In this document: positions 1 through 5,636 of the stretch, in pieces | How positions within the stretch are numbered: position 1 is the stretch's first letter | How the letters are laid out: each line of letters begins with the position of its first letter | Assembly: GCA_026225435.1 (NCBI GenBank) | Contig: JAMFST010001036.1 | Location: forward strand, 1 to 7,149 | Reading direction: 5' to 3' | From: Labilithrix luteola | GTDB lineage: Bacteria > Myxococcota_A > Polyangia > Polyangiales > Polyangiaceae | DNA length: 7,149 nt | Made by a program: the position numbers and the translations under genes | Notes under the pieces: model-generated | Database searches by the model: none | The model's input: the letters and a program-made list of their open reading frames with translations, nothing else | Told to the model about the DNA's origin: nothing

Positions 1-521
1 CTCGCAAGGGTGTGTTCTCGGGTTACATCGCCGATCCCGAAGCGACCGAGCACGCCTGGCGCGGCGGCTGGTTCCACACCGGAGATACCCTGCGGCAGGA
101 CGAGACCGGCTGCCTGTACTTCGTCGATCGGAAGAAGAACATCATCCGTCGCTCGGGCGAGAACATCGCCGCCGTCGAGGTGGAGGGGATCCTCGGGAAG
201 CATCCGCGCATCGCCCAGTGTGCGGTCATCGCGGTGAAGGACGAGCTGCGCGAAGAAGAGGTCTTCGCCTGCGTCGTCCCGCTCGCCGGTGAGGCGACGA
301 GCGACGCCGACCGCGCCGCGCTCATCGACTCGCTGCTCGCCTTCGGAGTCGAGAGCCTCGCGTACCACAAGCTCCCGGGCTGGCTCCTGTTCCTGGACGA
401 CATCCCCAAGACGGCGTCACAGAAGATGATGAAGTACGCGATTTTTCCTGCCGAGATCGATCCGCGCCAGCTCCCCGGCGTGTTCGATCTGCGCGACCGA
501 AAGAAGAGAACCCGCCCATGA
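1..521 (+). CDS. Acyl-CoA synthetase (AMP-forming), C-terminal part (ACS1); 5' end outside window
   Basis: This is the C-terminal ~172 residues of an ANL-superfamily acyl-CoA synthetase. It is read in the frame starting at base 3 and stays open to the left edge; a GTG at base 12 is internal, not a start. Members activate a carboxylic acid with ATP to an acyl-adenylate and then form the CoA thioester in the cytoplasm. Visible motifs are GGWFHTGD (Asp codon at 84-86, normally an ATP-ribose ligand), then VDRKKNIIRRSGENIAAVEVE, the hinge and start of the mobile C-terminal domain. Near the end is IPKTASQKMMK, the A10 motif, with the presumed adenylation lysine at 423-425. The usual Gly before that lysine is Gln here. 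Its closest relative in the window is the full-length synthetase at 2917-4575 (about 60% identical over the overlap, by eye, with a roughly 4-residue length difference near 290-330). The stop overlaps the next start as ATGA. The family resembles CaiC-like ligases; the acid substrate cannot be told, as the binding pocket lies off-window. Confidence 0.93.
   Translation, partial: RKGVFSGYIADPEATEHAWRGGWFHTGDTLRQDETGCLYFVDRKKNIIRRSGENIAAVEVEGILGKHPRIAQCAVIAVKDELREEEVFACVVPLAGEATSDADRAALIDSLLAFGVESLAYHKLPGWLLFLDDIPKTASQKMMKYAIFPAEIDPRQLPGVFDLRDRKKRTRP
42..82 (+). repeat. Near-identical 41-bp segment shared by ACS1 and ACS2 (copy in ACS1)
   Basis: This stretch encodes the ATEHAWRGGWFHTG region and matches 4090-4130 at 40 of 41 bases; the one mismatch is at base 65, a synonymous third position. 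It is part of the protein-level duplication, not a mobile repeat. Confidence 0.8.
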
Positions 522-1543
522 CCCACACCGCGCAACTGGCTGGCTTCCGTCTCGACCCGGCCGACGAATTTCCCCACGCCGCGGGGAAGGAGCCGACCTT
601 CAACGAGAGCTTCTACGTCAACGGCTGGGACCTGAAGCAGCGCTTCGGTGCCTGGATGCGCGTGGGCAACCGGGTGAACGAGGGGCACGCCGAGCTGTCG
701 CTGTGCATTTATCTCCCCGACGGCCGCATCGCCTGCCAGTTCCAGAAGCCGAGCATCACGGCGAACGACCAGTTCAGCGCCGGTGGCCTGACCTTGAAGG
801 TGGACCAGCCGTTCAAGACGGCGACGGCGTCCTACCGCGGCGAGGTGCTGCTGCTGTCCGATCCGTCGCTGCTGCGCGATCCGAAGCGCGCCTTCGCCGA
901 GGCGCCGCGCGTGCAAGCCTCGCTCGACTGGAAGCTGACGACGCTCGGTCCCGCGCACGGCGGGGAGCCGCTGCGTGACGACCAGCCGACGATGTACGGA
1001 CGTGACTTCTCCCTCGGCCACTTCAACCAGCACACCAAGGTGGAGGGCTCGCTCGTCGTCGGCGACCAGTCGTGGACCATGGACGGCCTCGGCTGGCGCG
1101 ATCACTCGTGGGGCCCGCGCACCTGGCAGGCGATCCACTTCTACCGCCTCTTCGTCGGCAACTTCGACGACGGCAGCGCGCTCATGTTCCTCAAGATCAC
1201 CGACCGCGCCGGCGTCACCCGCCGCATCGGGGTGTGGCTCGATGCAGCCACCGGCGAGTACGAGGAGATCGAGGACGGCGACGTGATGGTCGACTGGACC
1301 GCCGACAAGGATCCGGCGAGCTACAAGCTCGGCATCCGCACCCCGAAGCGGCGCATCATCGTCGAGGGGAAGGTGCTGTCGCTCGCTCCGCTGCGCAACC
1401 GGCGCGAGATCGACGGCAAGATGGTCGTCTCGCGCATCTCGGAGAGCTTCACCGAATTCACCTGCGAGGGGCGCCGCGGCCTCGGGGTGACCGAGTTCAT
1501 CGAGGTGGTCGAGAACGGCGTGCCCGTCGGCTGGCCGCTGTGA
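518..1543 (+). CDS. Lipocalin/CrtC-like double-domain protein with DHSWGPR motif (LIP1, DUF7064/DUF7065-type)
   Basis: This 341-aa soluble protein has no signal peptide or membrane segment, so it is probably cytoplasmic. It is rich in alternating beta-strand-like stretches, with conserved-looking blocks RVGNRVNEGHAEL (48-60), YLPDGRIACQF (65-75), GRDFSLGHFNQHTKVEG (161-177), DGLGWRDHSWGPR (189-201) and LAPLRNRR (289-296). The W-R-D-H-S-W-G-P-R signature is typical, as I recall, of the uncharacterised DUF7064/DUF7065 proteins, which resemble the AttH/CrtC/Svf1 calycin folds. In that wider group CrtC hydrates a carotenoid double bond and Svf1 binds lipid. The function here is unknown; binding or modifying a hydrophobic acyl group made by the adjacent synthetase is an inference. 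The ATG at 518 overlaps the upstream stop (ATGA), and its paralogue at 4572 aligns from the shared AGFRLD near both N-termini, which supports the start. The purine-rich AAGAAGAGAA at 501-510 could act as a weak ribosome binding site. Confidence 0.85.
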   Translation: MTHTAQLAGFRLDPADEFPHAAGKEPTFNESFYVNGWDLKQRFGAWMRVGNRVNEGHAELSLCIYLPDGRIACQFQKPSITANDQFSAGGLTLKVDQPFKTATASYRGEVLLLSDPSLLRDPKRAFAEAPRVQASLDWKLTTLGPAHGGEPLRDDQPTMYGRDFSLGHFNQHTKVEGSLVVGDQSWTMDGLGWRDHSWGPRTWQAIHFYRLFVGNFDDGSALMFLKITDRAGVTRRIGVWLDAATGEYEEIEDGDVMVDWTADKDPASYKLGIRTPKRRIIVEGKVLSLAPLRNRREIDGKMVVSRISESFTEFTCEGRRGLGVTEFIEVVENGVPVGWPL

Positions 1544-2529
1544 ACGAGCGACTCCTCGCCGCCGTGCGCCGCCGCTTCGGCTCGGCGGCGACGATCGAGA
1601 GCGTGGTGCTGCCGACGCTCGGCGGCTCCAACCTGACGACCATCTTCGACGTGGTCGACGGTTCGAGCGCCGCCAGCCGCCGCCGGCTGGTCGCGCGGCA
1701 GGAGACCTACGTCGCCGACAACACCCCGTTCCTCGCCCCCGACCGCCAGTTCCAGCTGCTCCTCGTGGCGACGAAGCACGGCATCCCCTGCCCCGCGCCG
1801 GTCTTCCAGCTCGAGCCGCAGGACGAGCTCGGACGCGGCTACGTCACCGCCTTCGTCGGCGGCGAGACCTTCCCCAAGCGCATCCTGACCGACGCCCGGT
1901 TCGCCGGCGCGCGCGCGAAGCTAGCGGAGCAATCCGGCGAGGTGCTCGCTCGCCTCCACGCCATCCCCGTCACCGAGGTGTCCTTCCTCGACGCGCAGCC
2001 CGACAGCCACGACCCGCTCGGCGCGCAGCTGGCGCGGCTCGATTCCTACGGCGAGGCGCACCCGGCGGTGGAGCTGGGCGCGCGCTGGCTGGTGAAGCAC
2101 CGCCCGAAGAACGCGCGTCGTCAGCTGGTCCACGGTGACTACCGCACGGGGAACCTGCTGGTCAGCGAGTCGGGGCTCGAGGCGCTCCTCGACTGGGAGT
2201 GCGCGCACACCGGCAGCGGTCTCGAGGATCTCGGCTGGCTGTGCACCCGCTCCTGGCGCTTCGGGCAGAACCACCTGCCGGCGGGCGGCTTCGGCAGCCG
2301 CGAGGATCTCTTCGCCGCCTACGCCCGCGTCTCCGGCTCGCCGGTCGACGCCGACGAGGTCCACTGGTGGGAGGTCTTCGGCCTGCTCCGCTGGGTGGTG
2401 CTCAACGTGATGCAAGCCTACGGGCACCACGCCGAGGGGCGAAGGTCCGCCGCCTTCGCCGCCTGCGGGCGCAACGCCAGCCTGTACGAGTACGAGCTGT
2501 TGATGACGCTCGCCAAGCGCTTCGATTGA
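1540..2529 (+). CDS. APH/ACAD11-type phosphotransferase, LvaA-like probable hydroxyacyl-CoA kinase
   Basis: This is a 329-aa aminoglycoside-phosphotransferase-fold kinase. A Gly-rich loop lies near the N-terminus (LGGSNLTT, 27-34), followed by the LVARQE strand (50-55) and GIPCPAPV (81-88). The catalytic loop is VHGDYRTGNLL (197-207, with D200 and N205), and the metal-binding motif is LLDWE (216-220, D218). The C-terminal segment RSWRFGQNHLPAGGFGSREDLFAAY followed by WWEVFGLLRW (276-285) is a pattern I associate with phosphotransferase-family proteins encoded beside DUF6285 proteins. These include LvaA, which with LvaB phosphorylates 4-hydroxyvaleryl-CoA in Pseudomonas putida, and they are related to the kinase domain of ACAD10/11. 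Together with the next gene and two CoA ligases, this supports an acyl-CoA hydroxyl kinase rather than antibiotic resistance; the substrate is inferred. The start is a GTG whose last two bases belong to the upstream stop (GTGA). No good ribosome binding site precedes it, so translation is probably coupled. The longer upstream extension in this frame overlaps LIP1 and is not coding. Confidence 0.86.
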   Translation: MNERLLAAVRRRFGSAATIESVVLPTLGGSNLTTIFDVVDGSSAASRRRLVARQETYVADNTPFLAPDRQFQLLLVATKHGIPCPAPVFQLEPQDELGRGYVTAFVGGETFPKRILTDARFAGARAKLAEQSGEVLARLHAIPVTEVSFLDAQPDSHDPLGAQLARLDSYGEAHPAVELGARWLVKHRPKNARRQLVHGDYRTGNLLVSESGLEALLDWECAHTGSGLEDLGWLCTRSWRFGQNHLPAGGFGSREDLFAAYARVSGSPVDADEVHWWEVFGLLRWVVLNVMQAYGHHAEGRRSAAFAACGRNASLYEYELLMTLAKRFD

Positions 2530-2548
2530 ACGACCAGGAAGGACCGTC

Positions 2549-2553
2549 AGGAG
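2549..2553 (+). promoter_or_regulatory. Ribosome binding site of the DUF6285-type gene
   Basis: An AGGAG core lies 5 nt before the ATG at 2559, inside the only gap of any size in the gene string (29 nt). It fixes the start of the small gene and suggests independent ribosome loading, unlike the coupled starts at 518, 1540 and 4572. Confidence 0.75.
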
Positions 2554-2558
2554 CCGCC

Positions 2559-2915
2559 ATGCCGCAACATCGCCCCGACCTCGCCGAGATCCTCCGCACC
2601 GTGCGCGAGCTGACCGTGGAGCTGGCTCCGCAGGTCGACGCCAAGGGGAAGTACGATCTGCGCGTCGCCGCCTACCTGCTGGTGATGGCCGAGCGGGAAG
2701 TGGCGCTCGCCCCCGCTCTCGACCGGAAGCACCACGCGCAGCTGGAGAAGCTGCTCGGCCATCCCGCCACCGACGGGGAGCTCTCGGCGCGCCTGCGCGC
2801 GGGGGAGCTGGACGATCGCTTCGACGACGTGCTCGCCGTCTTGCTCGACCAGGTCGCCGACAGCGTCCGCGTGGTGAAGCCGTCGCAGCTCGATCCGATT
2901 CACCAGGAGCCCTGA
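2559..2915 (+). CDS. DUF6285-type small protein, LvaB-like kinase partner
   Basis: This 118-aa soluble, largely helical protein has the N-terminal block RPDLAEILRTVREL (5-18), the central block DLRVAAYLLVMAEREVAL (33-50), an AGELDDRFDDVLAVLLDQVADSV helix region (81-103), and no catalytic motif. The RVAAxxLxxxERE signature and its place directly after an APH-type kinase match, from memory, the DUF6285 family. LvaB of Pseudomonas putida, a small protein required for LvaA kinase activity on 4-hydroxyvaleryl-CoA, belongs to the same type. The likely role is as subunit or activator of the kinase at 1540-2529, acting in the cytoplasm. The ATG at 2559 is chosen because of the AGGAG core 5 nt upstream; the frame is open further upstream, but that part lies inside the kinase gene. 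The stop is 1 nt before the next start. The family call is from pattern recognition, without a database search. Confidence 0.8.
   Translation: MPQHRPDLAEILRTVRELTVELAPQVDAKGKYDLRVAAYLLVMAEREVALAPALDRKHHAQLEKLLGHPATDGELSARLRAGELDDRFDDVLAVLLDQVADSVRVVKPSQLDPIHQEP
2905..2909 (+). promoter_or_regulatory. Ribosome binding site of ACS2, inside the 3' end of the upstream gene
   Basis: An AGGAG core lies 7 nt before the ATG at 2917. It sits within the last codons of the DUF6285-type gene, whose stop ends 1 nt before the ACS2 start. This arrangement supports both the ATG choice and co-transcription. Confidence 0.75.
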
Positions 2916-2916
2916 G

Positions 2917-4575
2917 ATGACCACGATCGCCACCACGTTGATCCACGACCGCTTCCGCCAGATGGGCGAGCGCTTCCCCGACCGCGACTTCGTGGCCACG
3001 CCCGCCAACCCGGAGCGCCATTACGCGCCCGAAGGCATCACCCGCACCTACGCCGATGCGACCCGGCGGGTCGACGCGATCGAGGCCATCTACCGCGCCG
3101 CTGGCCTCGGGCACGGCCATCGCGTGGGCTTGCAGGTGGAGAACCATCCCGACTTCTACCTGCACCGCATGGCGCTCCATCGCCTCGGCACCACGCTGGT
3201 CCCGCTCAACCAGGATCACGTCGCCAAGGAGCTGCAGCACGTCTTCACCGTGACCCGCCCCGAGCTGGCCATCACCTTCGATCGCCACCGGCCGCGCATC
3301 GAGGAAGCAGCCGCCGCGCTCGGCGCGATTGGACCACACGTCGTCTCGTTCGACGCGTTCGACCGCGGCCTTCCCGGTGTGCGCAACCCCGCGCCGCTGA
3401 CTCACGCCATCGACGCGAGCACCGAGACCACCATCCTCTTCACCTCGGGCACCACCGGCCACCCCAAGGGCTGCCGCTTCACTCACGGCTACGAGTCGAT
3501 GGCCTGCGACTGGTACCGCACGCGCGGCGGCCACGTCACCTTCACCGACGGCGTCGAGCGGATGTACAGCCCGCTGCCGCTCCACCACTCGAACACCGGC
3601 GTGCACGCCTTCCTCGAGATGCTCGCCACCGGCGGCTGCCTGGTCACCAGCGATCGCTTCCGCTCCAACCGTTACTGGCAAGAGGTCAAGGACGCGCGCG
3701 CCACCTGCATCCACTACCTCGGCGTCATCATGGCCATGCTCTTCCAGATGCCGGTCACCGACGAGGAGCGCAGCCACACCATCCGCTTCGGTCTCGGCGC
3801 CGGTCTCGAGCCGACCCTGCACGCCAAGTTCGAGGAGCGCTTCGGCTTCCCGCTGGTGGAGCTGTGGGGCATGACCGAGACGATGCGCTACCTCTGCGAC
3901 AGCAAGGAGCCGCGCAAGGTCGGCACGCGCGCCTTCGGTCGCTCGGAGAAAGGGCTCGAGGCCAAGCTGGTCGACGACAGCCCGGAGGAGCGCGAGGTGG
4001 GCAACGAGACCCCCGGCGAGCTGCTCGTGCGCCACTCCGCCGAGACCCCGCGCGCCGGCTTCTTCGACGGCTACCTGGGCGAGCCGGAGGCGACCGAGCA
4101 CGCCTGGCGCGGAGGCTGGTTCCACACCGGTGACGTCGCCAGCCGCGACGCCGACGGCGTGCTGCACTTCGTCGACCGCAAGAAGCACATCATCCGCCGC
4201 GCCGGCCAGAACATCGCCGCCGCCGAGGTGGAGACGGTGATGGTCTCGCACCCGCAGGTCCGCGAGGTCGCCGCCGTCGCGGTGAAGGACGAGATCCGCG
4301 AAGAGGAGGTCTACCTCTGCGTCGTCCTGCACGACGGCGCGACGAAGGATCGCGCGCTGGCCGAGACGCTCTTCGACCACGCCGTCACCAACCTGGCCCA
4401 CTACAAGTCGCCCGGCTACATCCTCTTCGTCGACTCCATCCCCCGCACCGCCTCGCAGAAGATGATGAAGTACGCCCTCTTCGCCGAGGGCGTCGACGCG
4501 CGCACGCTGCCCGGCGTGCACGACCTCCGCGACCGCAAGAAGCAGGCGGCCGCCAGCGGGCGGGCCCGGTCATGA
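2917..4575 (+). CDS. Acyl-CoA synthetase (AMP-forming), full length (ACS2)
   Basis: This is a complete 552-aa ANL-superfamily ligase, within the family's usual 500-560. The order of motifs is the P-loop-like FTSGTTGHPKG (175-185), SPLPLHHSNTGVH (218-230), the adenine-binding LWGMTET (316-322), GGWFHTGD (399-406), VDRKKHIIRRAGQNIAAAEVE (419-439), and the A10 motif IPRTASQKMMK (508-518) with presumed catalytic Lys515. It would convert a carboxylate, ATP and CoA to acyl-CoA, AMP and pyrophosphate in the cytoplasm. The family flavour is CaiC/medium-chain-like. The hinge position, often Asp in this superfamily, is His here and Asn in ACS1, and Gln replaces the common Gly before Lys515. It lies downstream of the LvaAB-like pair, in the position where an LvaE-like CoA ligase might be expected, but specificity cannot be read from sequence by eye. 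The Ala/Gly/Arg-rich tail (544-552) is unlike ACS1 and probably a loose extension. The stop overlaps LIP2's ATG. Confidence 0.95.
   Translation: MTTIATTLIHDRFRQMGERFPDRDFVATPANPERHYAPEGITRTYADATRRVDAIEAIYRAAGLGHGHRVGLQVENHPDFYLHRMALHRLGTTLVPLNQDHVAKELQHVFTVTRPELAITFDRHRPRIEEAAAALGAIGPHVVSFDAFDRGLPGVRNPAPLTHAIDASTETTILFTSGTTGHPKGCRFTHGYESMACDWYRTRGGHVTFTDGVERMYSPLPLHHSNTGVHAFLEMLATGGCLVTSDRFRSNRYWQEVKDARATCIHYLGVIMAMLFQMPVTDEERSHTIRFGLGAGLEPTLHAKFEERFGFPLVELWGMTETMRYLCDSKEPRKVGTRAFGRSEKGLEAKLVDDSPEEREVGNETPGELLVRHSAETPRAGFFDGYLGEPEATEHAWRGGWFHTGDVASRDADGVLHFVDRKKHIIRRAGQNIAAAEVETVMVSHPQVREVAAVAVKDEIREEEVYLCVVLHDGATKDRALAETLFDHAVTNLAHYKSPGYILFVDSIPRTASQKMMKYALFAEGVDARTLPGVHDLRDRKKQAAASGRARS
4090..4130 (+). 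repeat. Near-identical 41-bp segment shared by ACS1 and ACS2 (copy in ACS2)
   Basis: This is the partner of 42-82, at an offset of 4048 bases, with one synonymous difference (base 4113). It marks the most conserved part of the paralogous synthetase genes; codon bias plus strong protein constraint could also explain much of the match. Confidence 0.8.
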
Positions 4576-5579
4576 GCGCCGGCTTCCGCCTCGACCGCGT
4601 CGACGAGTCGCCCCACGAGCCCGACATCTCGCCCAACTGGAACGAGAGCGTCTACGCCAACGCCTTCGACCCGGTCCGCAAGGTGGGCGGCTGGCTGCGC
4701 GTCGGCAACCGCATCAACGAGGGGGCCGCCGAGGTCTCCGTCTGCCTCTACCTCCCCGACGGCCGCGTCGCCTGCCAGTTCGGCAAGCCGAAGATCACGA
4801 CGCACCGTACCTGGAATGCCGGCGGCCTCTCCTTCCACGTCGACGCCCCCTTCGAGAAGGTCACCGTCGACTACGACGGCCCGGTCTTCCTCCTCTCCGA
4901 CCCGACACTGCTCCGCCACCCGAAGCAGGCCTTCACCCCGGAGCACCAGGTCCCCTGCACGCTCCACTGGGAGCAGACGTCGCTCACGCCTCCGCACGGC
5001 GGCGAACCGCTCGCGCCCGATCAGCCGACGGCGTACGGGCGCGACTTCTCGCTCGGCCATTTCAACCTTCACACAAAAGTCCACGGGCACATCACCGTCG
5101 GCGGCGAGAGCTTCCCCTTCGACGGCCAGGGCTGGCGCGACCACTCGTGGGGCCCGCGCTACTGGCAGAACCTCTTCGCCCATCGCCTCTTCACCGCCAA
5201 CTTCGGGGACGACCTCGGTCTCACGCTCCACAAGATCGAGGACGCCGACGGGACGGTGCGCCGCCTCGGGACACTCTTCTCCGGCGCCGGCACCGCCTAC
5301 GAGGACGTGCTCGATCTCGACGTGGCGGTCCGCTGGAGCCGCGACGAGGTCCCGGTCGGAGCGGACATCCGCTTCCGGACGGCGAGCCGCCGCGGGGCGG
5401 TCGGCGTTCGCGTCCTCACGATGGCGCCGCTGCGCAACAAGCGGCAGGTCGGCGACGCGATCGTCGAATCGCGGATCCACGAGGCGTTCGCCGAGTACGG
5501 GTACGAGGGGCGCATCGGATACGGGATGTTCGAGCTGGTCGACCTCATCAAGGATGGGCGGGTCGCTGGGTATCCGTGA
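4572..5579 (+). CDS. Lipocalin/CrtC-like double-domain protein with DHSWGPR motif (LIP2)
   Basis: This 335-aa protein is paralogous to LIP1. Shared blocks are AGFRLD (3-8), RVGNRINEGAAEV (43-55), YLPDGRVACQF (60-70), GRDFSLGHFNLHTKVHG (156-172), DGQGWRDHSWGPR (184-196) and MAPLRNKR (284-291). The N-terminal and central blocks are strongly conserved, whereas residues about 217-280 and the C-terminus diverge from LIP1, which suggests a shared fold with altered ligand or partner choice. No signal peptide or membrane helix is visible. The start is the ATG overlapping the ACS2 stop (ATGA). There is no evident ribosome binding site in the GC-rich upstream bases, so coupling to ACS2 translation is likely. 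It is the last gene of the plus-strand string. As with LIP1, only the wider calycin-like resemblance (DUF7064/DUF7065, CrtC/AttH/Svf1 group) can be offered, and the biochemical role is unknown. Confidence 0.85.
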   Translation: MSAGFRLDRVDESPHEPDISPNWNESVYANAFDPVRKVGGWLRVGNRINEGAAEVSVCLYLPDGRVACQFGKPKITTHRTWNAGGLSFHVDAPFEKVTVDYDGPVFLLSDPTLLRHPKQAFTPEHQVPCTLHWEQTSLTPPHGGEPLAPDQPTAYGRDFSLGHFNLHTKVHGHITVGGESFPFDGQGWRDHSWGPRYWQNLFAHRLFTANFGDDLGLTLHKIEDADGTVRRLGTLFSGAGTAYEDVLDLDVAVRWSRDEVPVGADIRFRTASRRGAVGVRVLTMAPLRNKRQVGDAIVESRIHEAFAEYGYEGRIGYGMFELVDLIKDGRVAGYP

Positions 5580-5636
5580 GACGGGTTGCGAGTTGAACCA
5601 GCACTACCGTTCAGCCGCTGCCACCTCCGAGCTTCG
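5580..5636. other. Short convergent intergenic gap
   Basis: These 57 bases separate the end of LIP2 from the stop of the minus-strand kinase. I see only a weak possible hairpin (GGTT, 8-nt loop, AACC at about 5583-5598) and no GC-rich stem followed by a T run in either direction. Termination may be Rho-dependent or lie within the opposing gene. Confidence 0.5.

Noticed and set aside
23..1138. A 371-codon minus-strand open frame, and a similar one at 4416-5480
   Set aside because: Both are antisense to ACS-LIP genes at equivalent positions. The resemblance of their translations to each other follows from the paralogy of the sense genes, not from a real antisense gene.
1072..1539. An upstream extension of the kinase frame starting at 1072
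   Set aside because: It overlaps LIP1 almost to its end and encodes Arg/His-rich filler. The kinase fold begins after the GTG at 1540, which forms a GTGA overlap with the LIP1 stop.
1540..2529. An aminoglycoside resistance gene
   Set aside because: It shares the APH fold, but its C-terminal WWEVFGLLRW pattern, the adjacent DUF6285-type gene and the CoA-ligase neighbours fit acyl-CoA-related kinases better.
1921..4521. An 866-codon open frame on the minus strand
   Set aside because: It runs antisense across three well-supported genes (kinase, DUF6285-type, ACS2). Its translation is low-complexity, rich in Arg, Ala, Gly, Val and Glu, with no recognisable motif, as expected opposite high-GC coding DNA.
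5583..5598. A terminator hairpin between the convergent genes
   Set aside because: Only a 4-bp stem with an 8-nt loop and no T run; too weak to call.
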